64,000 nt of DNA from Pseudomonas sp. PB106 (lineage in GTDB: Bacteria; Pseudomonadota; Gammaproteobacteria; Pseudomonadales; Pseudomonadaceae): assembly GCF_009764645.1 (NCBI RefSeq), contig NZ_RWIM01000005.1, forward strand, positions 62,001 to 126,000, written 5' to 3'. Under the pieces are notes generated by a model. That model saw only the letters and a program-made list of their open reading frames with translations. It was not told the DNA's origin and did not search any database. The translations under genes were made by a program, and so were the position numbers. Positions 59,124 to 64,000 of this stretch are shown piece by piece (the first letter of the stretch is position 1; the number at the start of each line of letters is the position of its first letter).

Positions 59124-60983
59124 TCAGGCCTGATCAACCGCCTCCACCACGCCCTGATCCTCGCCGAGGAAGCCGCCGCTCTGATGTTGCCAGAGCCGCG
59201 CATACACGCCGTTGCGTTCCAGCAATTCGCTGTGGGTGCCCTGTTCGATGATGCGCCCTTCGTCCATGACGATCAGGCGGTCCATCGCGGCAATCGTCGA
59301 CAAGCGGTGAGCAATCGCGATCACGGTCTTGCCCTGCATCATGTCATCGAGGCTTTCCTGAATCGCCACTTCGACTTCCGAATCCAGCGCGCTGGTGGCT
59401 TCGTCGAGCAGCAGGATCGGCGCGTTCTTCAACATCACCCGGGCAATCGCCACACGCTGACGCTGGCCACCGGACAACTTGATCCCGCGCTCACCGACGA
59501 GGGTGTCGTAGCCGGTATGGCCCTGGCGGTCGCTGAGTTGGCTGATGAACTCATCGGCCTGCGCACTGACCGCTGCGCTGCGAATCTGCGCGTCGGTCGC
59601 ATCGGGCCGGCCGTAAGCAATGTTGTCGCGAATCGAACGGTGCAGCAGCGAGGTATCCTGGGTGACCATGCCGATGCAACTGCGCAGGCTGTCTTGGGTC
59701 ACCTTTGCGATGTTCTGGCCGTCGATGCGAATCTCCCCACGGTCGACGTCATAGAAGCGCAGCAGCAAGTTGATCAGCGTGGATTTACCCGCGCCGGAGC
59801 GGCCCACCAGACCGATTTTTTCCCCCGGACGGATGCTCAGGTTCAGGCCATCGAGCACCTGACGTTCGCCGTTGTAATTGAAGCTGACATTGTCGAACGT
59901 CACCGCGCCGCCGGACGTTTTCAGTACGTCGGCATCCGGCGCGTCCTGCACCTTCGTGCCTTGGGTCAGCGTCTCCATGCCGTCGTGCAGCGTGCCGATG
60001 CTTTCGAACAGCGACGTCATCTGCCACATGATCCAGTTCGACATGCCATTGATGCGCAACGCCATGGCCGTAATGGCGGCCACCGCACCGGCGCCGACCT
60101 CGCCCTGATGCCAGAGCCACAGCGCATAACCGCCCGCCGACATGATCAGGGCGACGACTAGGGCCTGATTGACGATCTCGAACAGGCTGACCAGACGCAT
60201 CTGGCGAAAACCCGTCAGCTTGAAATCCTCCATCGCCGTCCGCGCAAAATGCGCTTCACGATTGGAGTGCGAGAACAGTTTCACCGTGGTGATGTTGGTG
60301 TAGGCATCGGAAATCCGCCCGGTCATCATCGACCGCGCATTGGCCTGCTCCTGGCCTACCTTGCCCAGACGCGGCACGAAGTACCACATGGCCAGCCCGA
60401 ACAAAATCACCCAGGCGAGGAACGGCAACATCAGCTTCAGCGCAAAGCCGCCGGCCAACGCGATGATCGCAATGAAGTACACACCGATGCCCGGCAGGAT
60501 TTCGATCAGCGTGAACAACACATCGCGCACCGCCAGTGCGGTCTGCATCACCTTGGTCGTGACCCGACCGGAAAACTCGTCGGAGAAAAACGAAAGGCTC
60601 TGCCGCAACATCAGCCGATGGAAATCCCAGCGCAGCCGCAGCGGCAAGTTAATCGCCAGAATCTGGTGCTGCACCATGGTGCGCAACGCCACCAGTCCGA
60701 CACTGAGCACCATGACAATGCCCATGCCCCACAACACCCGCGTCTCCTGCGCCGCCGCTTCCCCGCCGGCCTGCCAGGTCGACAGCAAATCAACCACCTG
60801 CCCGAGGAAGGAAAACAGCCACGCCTCATAAATCGACACCGCGGCACTCAGCAACGCCAACGCCAGCACATAACCACGCGCGCCACGGGTACATGCCCAG
60901 AGGAACCGCGCCAGGCCGGTGGGCGGTGGCGGCACCTCGTCAGGTGGGAAAGGGTCGAGTCTTCGTTCGAACACACGAAGCAT
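59124..60983 (-). CDS. ABC exporter (fused permease and ATPase)
   Basis: 619 residues: six helices in the first 350 residues, then an ATPase with Walker A GRSGAGKST, Q-loop, signature LSGGQRQRVAIARV and Walker B ILLLDEATSALD. It is a half-size transporter that acts as a dimer, in the group of lipid/multidrug exporters (MsbA-like). The ATG at 60983 has a GGAGAC site; an ATG at 61022 adds 13 residues and lacks one. Nearby genes give no hint of the cargo. It stands in the same direction as the SDR gene upstream, 187 bases apart. Confidence 0.9.
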   Translation of the reverse strand: MLRVFERRLDPFPPDEVPPPPTGLARFLWACTRGARGYVLALALLSAAVSIYEAWLFSFLGQVVDLLSTWQAGGEAAAQETRVLWGMGIVMVLSVGLVALRTMVQHQILAINLPLRLRWDFHRLMLRQSLSFFSDEFSGRVTTKVMQTALAVRDVLFTLIEILPGIGVYFIAIIALAGGFALKLMLPFLAWVILFGLAMWYFVPRLGKVGQEQANARSMMTGRISDAYTNITTVKLFSHSNREAHFARTAMEDFKLTGFRQMRLVSLFEIVNQALVVALIMSAGGYALWLWHQGEVGAGAVAAITAMALRINGMSNWIMWQMTSLFESIGTLHDGMETLTQGTKVQDAPDADVLKTSGGAVTFDNVSFNYNGERQVLDGLNLSIRPGEKIGLVGRSGAGKSTLINLLLRFYDVDRGEIRIDGQNIAKVTQDSLRSCIGMVTQDTSLLHRSIRDNIAYGRPDATDAQIRSAAVSAQADEFISQLSDRQGHTGYDTLVGERGIKLSGGQRQRVAIARVMLKNAPILLLDEATSALDSEVEVAIQESLDDMMQGKTVIAIAHRLSTIAAMDRLIVMDEGRIIEQGTHSELLERNGVYARLWQHQSGGFLGEDQGVVEAVDQA

Positions 60984-61138
60984 GGGTGAGTCTCCAAACC
61001 GATCAAAGGGGGATTTTGCCATTGATTGGTGCGTAGGAGGTCTTTGTGAAAAAGTGTGTGTCCAACACAGTCGGTAATTGGCGCGTGTGCAACCGCAAGG
61101 GATGAAAGCGCGACACAACGTGGCTCTCTGGCCGTCAG

Positions 61139-61162
61139 GTGGGCGGCTTGGGCGCCGCCCAC
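61139..61162 (-). terminator. Hairpin after the SDR gene
   Basis: GTGGGCGGC and GCCGCCCAC make a 9-bp perfect stem nine bases beyond the SDR stop. No T run follows on the minus strand, so it is a weak terminator or a stabilising hairpin. Confidence 0.35.
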
Positions 61163-61170
61163 ATCTGCCC

Positions 61171-61923
61171 TCAGACCTGCTGTTGGCCACCGTCGACGAA
61201 CAGTTCGATGCCGTTGACGAAGCTGGCGTCATCGGAGGCCAGGAACAGTGCAGCGCTGGCGATTTCCTCGGCTTCGCCGACGCGGCCCATAGGGATGAGT
61301 GAGGCCAGGTAGTCCAACAAACCCTGTTGCTGGGCGGCGTCCGGACCGGCCAGATCGACCAGACCGGGAGTGCGAGTGGCGCCGGGGCTGATGGTGTTGA
61401 TCCGCACCTGACGATCTTTCAGGTCGAGGATCCAGTTGCGGGCGAACGAGCGCACGGCGGCCTTCGACGCGGCGTAGACACTGAATGCTGCTGTGCCTGC
61501 GCTGCCGGCAGTAGAACCGGTGAGGATCACTGAGGCTTTTTGCGCCAGTAATGGCAGGGCTTTTTGTACGGTGAACAGAACGCCTTTGACGTTGCGGTCG
61601 AAGGTGTCGTCGTAATGCTGTTCGCTGATTTCGCCAAACGGAACCATCGAACCTCCGCCGGCGTTGGCGAAAAGCACGTCGATGCGACCGTGGGCAGCGC
61701 CGATCTGACTGTACAGTGCGTCCAGTTCATCGAGCTTGGTGGAGTCGACCCGCACCCCGGTGGCATTGCCGACTGCGGCGACGGCTGCGTCGAGCTCAGC
61801 CTGACGTCGGCCAGTGATATAAACATGTGCGCCTTCTGCGGCGAAGCGCTTGGCGGTGGCCAGGCCAATGCCGGTGGTGCCGCCGGTGACCAGTGCGATT
61901 TTGCCTTCGAGTTTGTTCGTCAT
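61171..61923 (-). CDS. Short-chain dehydrogenase/reductase
   Basis: 250 residues of the classical SDR fold: [15 protein letters not shown] binds NAD(P), NAGG marks the family, and Ser in [11 protein letters not shown], Tyr and Lys in YAASK form the centre. [10 protein letters not shown] and FVDGGQQQV close the pattern. It is divergent to a LysR gene, a common pairing for inducible reductases. Substrate not determinable. Confidence 0.88.
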   Translation of the reverse strand: MTNKLEGKIALVTGGTTGIGLATAKRFAAEGAHVYITGRRQAELDAAVAAVGNATGVRVDSTKLDELDALYSQIGAAHGRIDVLFANAGGGSMVPFGEISEQHYDDTFDRNVKGVLFTVQKALPLLAQKASVILTGSTAGSAGTAAFSVYAASKAAVRSFARNWILDLKDRQVRINTISPGATRTPGLVDLAGPDAAQQQGLLDYLASLIPMGRVGEAEEIASAALFLASDDASFVNGIELFVDGGQQQV

Positions 61924-62044
61924 GATGTTTTTCCGTGTGTGATTGAAGTGCTGCGAGTGGTTGAGTTGCGGTGTGGGAGAAGCTTATCGACGCTGGTTTC
62001 TTTTCAAAATAGAATTGTCTGAAAACCATCATTGCAGAAATGAA

Positions 62045-62959
62045 ATGAGCAAACTTCCGGATTTCGAAGGGTTGGCAATGTTTGCCAAGGTTGCAGAAGA
62101 GGGTTCGTTCGCGGCGGCTTCGCGGGTTATGGGAGTGTCCGTGCCCACCGTTTCACGTGCCGTTGCTCGACTCGAAGAACGCTTGGGTGGCCGATTGTTC
62201 AATCGAACCTCGAGGCAGTTGGCGCTGACCGAGTTCGGCGCGAGCATGGCCGCCAAGGCTGGCGAGATCTATCGGCAAGCCGAAGAGGTAGAAAGCGAAG
62301 CTCAGGCGTTATCCGTCCAGCCTCGGGGTCAGGTGCGCCTGGCGGTGCCGATGTCTTTCGGCCTGCGCTGGGTGGCGCCGCTGATGCCGCAATTGATGCG
62401 GCAATACCCTGAGTTGTCGATCGACTTGCACCTGTCCGATGCCTCGGTCGACCTGATTGCGGAAGGTTTTGACGCAGCATTGCGAATCGCCGTGTTGCCG
62501 GATTCCTCGCTGGTGGCTCGACGCATATGCGCGGTCACTCAATACCTGGTGGCATCCCCAAGCTATCTGGCGGAACACGGATATCCCGAACACCCGCGAG
62601 AACTGGCCGCTCGCCGGTGCCTCAGCTACGCGTATCGGTCGCGCAGCCAGGTTTGGCGCTTTACTCATGACGACGGCACTGAAGAAGACGTCGTTCCCAA
62701 CGGCCCGTTGCGGGTGACCAACGCTGACGCGCTGTTACCGGCTTTGCTGGACGGCTCGGCCATTGCCGAACTGCCCGAGTTCATCGCCAGTGAATACCTG
62801 GCGGACGGGCGTCTGGTCGAGTTGTTGCCGCAGTGGCACATGATGCGCGGCGGGCTTTATTTCGTGACACCGTCAGCACGCACGCGCCCGGTGAAGATCA
62901 AGGCATTATCTGATTTCTTCGCTCAGCACCTGTCAGCGCCGCAGTGGCAAAGGTCATGA
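62045..62959 (+). CDS. LysR-family regulator
   Basis: 304 residues. Helix-turn-helix near FAAASRVMGVSVPTVSRAVAR, then the effector domain from about 90. RGQVRLAVPMSFGLRWVAPL and the short DLIAEGFDAALRI motif are those of the CrgA/DsdC-like LysR group. It is divergent to the SDR gene, and TTTTCA/TGAAAA arms (62001-62006 and 62020-62025) in the 121-base gap may be its operator. The probable target is that SDR. Confidence 0.88.
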   Translation: MSKLPDFEGLAMFAKVAEEGSFAAASRVMGVSVPTVSRAVARLEERLGGRLFNRTSRQLALTEFGASMAAKAGEIYRQAEEVESEAQALSVQPRGQVRLAVPMSFGLRWVAPLMPQLMRQYPELSIDLHLSDASVDLIAEGFDAALRIAVLPDSSLVARRICAVTQYLVASPSYLAEHGYPEHPRELAARRCLSYAYRSRSQVWRFTHDDGTEEDVVPNGPLRVTNADALLPALLDGSAIAELPEFIASEYLADGRLVELLPQWHMMRGGLYFVTPSARTRPVKIKALSDFFAQHLSAPQWQRS

Positions 62960-63094
62960 TCCGCTGCGACTGATCGCACACAGCAACATGAGTAGCACTA
63001 ACGAGTTCAATGAAACCAATTCGTTTTTGTTCAAGCGACCGCCCTGCCTAAACTACGTCTTATTGGCTGCAAGCATAAAGATTAAAGGAATTGG

Positions 63095-63128
63095 AAAGCG
63101 CTGAAGGCAAGTCTGCCTTCAGCGCTTT
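63095..63128 (+). other. 15-bp perfect hairpin before mesX
   Basis: AAAGCGCTGAAGGCA and TGCCTTCAGCGCTTT pair completely around AGTC, ending 28 bases before the mesX ATG. TTTATTTC follows, so it could end the LysR transcript or be a leader attenuator of mesX. Confidence 0.6.
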
Positions 63129-63156
63129 ATTTCAAGATTCAGGGCGTCGGATCAAA

Positions 63157-64000
63157 ATGAGCAAAGACTTTACCTTCACCATCAAGAGCATTCGTTTTGA
63201 CGAGGGTTATCAACCTTCCGAAAGTACGCGCATGACCACCAACTTTGCCAACCTGGCCCGGGGCACGAATCGCCAGGAAAATCTGCGCAATACATTAAAG
63301 ATGATCGACAATCGCTTTAACGCTTTGGCACATTGGGATAACCCCAATGGTGATCGTTATTCCGTCGAGCTTGAAATCATTTCAGCCGAGATGAATATCG
63401 GTACTGCAAACACTGGCAATGCCATTCCTCTGATCGAAATATTGAAGCCGAACATTGTCGATCGCCAAACCAATGAGCGTATCAAAGGCATTGTTGGCAA
63501 TAACTTTTCCTCTTATGTACGCGATTATGACTTCAGTGTATTGCTGCAGGCGCACAACCAGGGTCGATCCGAATTCAGTACGCCAGAACATTTCGGCGAG
63601 CTGCACGGCAAGCTGTTCAAGTGCTTCGTCAATTCGGTTGCCTATAAAGAGCATTTCGACAAGCCGCCGGTGATCTGCCTGAGCGTGTCGAGCAGCAAGA
63701 TCTACCACCGCACTGAAAATCAGCATCCGGTGCTGGGCATCGAATACCAGCAGGATGAATATTCTCCAACGGATGAATATTTCCGGAAAATGGGTTTGAA
63801 AGTTCGCTACTTCATGCCGCCAAACAGTGTTGCACCGTTGGCGTTCTATTTTTCCGGTGACCTGCTCGGTGATTACAGCAATTTCGAACTGATCAGCACC
63901 ATTGCCACGATGGACACGTTCCAGAAGATTTATCGCCCCGAAATCTACAATGCGAATTCGGTGGCCGGTAAATCCTATCAACCGAGCCTCAAGCACGAAG
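63157..64000 (+). CDS. mesX: MesX (DUF1852) oxygenase-type protein, N-terminal 281 residues
   Basis: The frame starts MSKDFTFTIKSIRFDEGYQP and runs off the right edge; 281 complete codons are present of roughly 325 expected (estimate). This is the DUF1852 family, called MesX, a probable oxygenase needed by the short MetE-like methionine synthase MesD. The pair makes methionine without folate; MesD usually follows directly and should lie just outside the window. No signal peptide. Confidence 0.85.
   Translation, partial: MSKDFTFTIKSIRFDEGYQPSESTRMTTNFANLARGTNRQENLRNTLKMIDNRFNALAHWDNPNGDRYSVELEIISAEMNIGTANTGNAIPLIEILKPNIVDRQTNERIKGIVGNNFSSYVRDYDFSVLLQAHNQGRSEFSTPEHFGELHGKLFKCFVNSVAYKEHFDKPPVICLSVSSSKIYHRTENQHPVLGIEYQQDEYSPTDEYFRKMGLKVRYFMPPNSVAPLAFYFSGDLLGDYSNFELISTIATMDTFQKIYRPEIYNANSVAGKSYQPSLKHE

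Overview
The window reads as chromosomal DNA of a Pseudomonas, most likely of the P. fluorescens group. GC is high. It carries an MvaT-family nucleoid protein, a PQQ glucose dehydrogenase next to an OprB porin, a FecI/FecR/TonB-receptor iron set, an AlaE exporter and a MesX (DUF1852) gene. I see no rRNA, tRNA, CRISPR array, prophage or intact insertion sequence. Genus and functions are inferred from protein families read by eye; no database search was run.

0-18.3 kb is an aromatic-catabolism island. A divergent LysR gene (cut by the left edge) faces a rightward run of a two-domain VOC ring-cleavage-type dioxygenase, a small Rieske protein, a flavoprotein monooxygenase, a DUF1302/DUF1329/YCF48/RND envelope module, an MFS transporter, a cupin, a FAH-family hydrolase, a DenD-like dehydrogenase, a cyclase-family hydrolase and a secreted sulfatase. 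A leftward VanB-like/VanA-like pair and a divergent MarR regulator close the island. The likely logic is uptake or export of a hydrophobic aromatic, hydroxylation, ring opening, then hydrolysis. The gene set recalls the fde naringenin locus of Herbaspirillum. A 47-bp element is repeated upstream of the dioxygenase and of the monooxygenase.

19-29 kb holds unrelated units: a carboxy(nor)spermidine dehydrogenase/decarboxylase pair, a ClC antiporter, a double-domain KaiC-like ATPase followed by a lone receiver protein, a DUF985 cupin, a PRISE-like reductase, a HAD phosphatase and an MvaT-like protein. At 29.6 kb lies a frameshifted fragment of the marR gene of 18.6 kb.

29.7-33.8 kb is a Fur-box-led sigma/anti-sigma/TonB-receptor operon. 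The receptor mRNA leader can fold so that it hides its own ribosome site and start codon. 33.9-37.7 kb is an M20 amidohydrolase and MHS transporter under a LysR gene. 38-48.8 kb holds an MFS transporter, a Liv-type ABC importer with a triple permease-ATPase-ATPase fusion, a cytosine-deaminase-like amidohydrolase, a GntR regulator, a gamma-glutamyltransferase and a Rieske oxygenase; paired GCTAGC-centred palindromes precede both the importer and the transferase and suggest one regulon.

48.9-64 kb is mostly housekeeping or accessory: alaE, a small membrane protein, a dTMP-kinase-like protein, a class V aminotransferase, a bestrophin-like channel, a coupled sarcosine-oxidase-like/MetQ-like pair, gcd with an inverted repeat between its -35 and -10 boxes, oprB, an ABC exporter, an SDR with a divergent LysR, and the start of mesX at the right edge.
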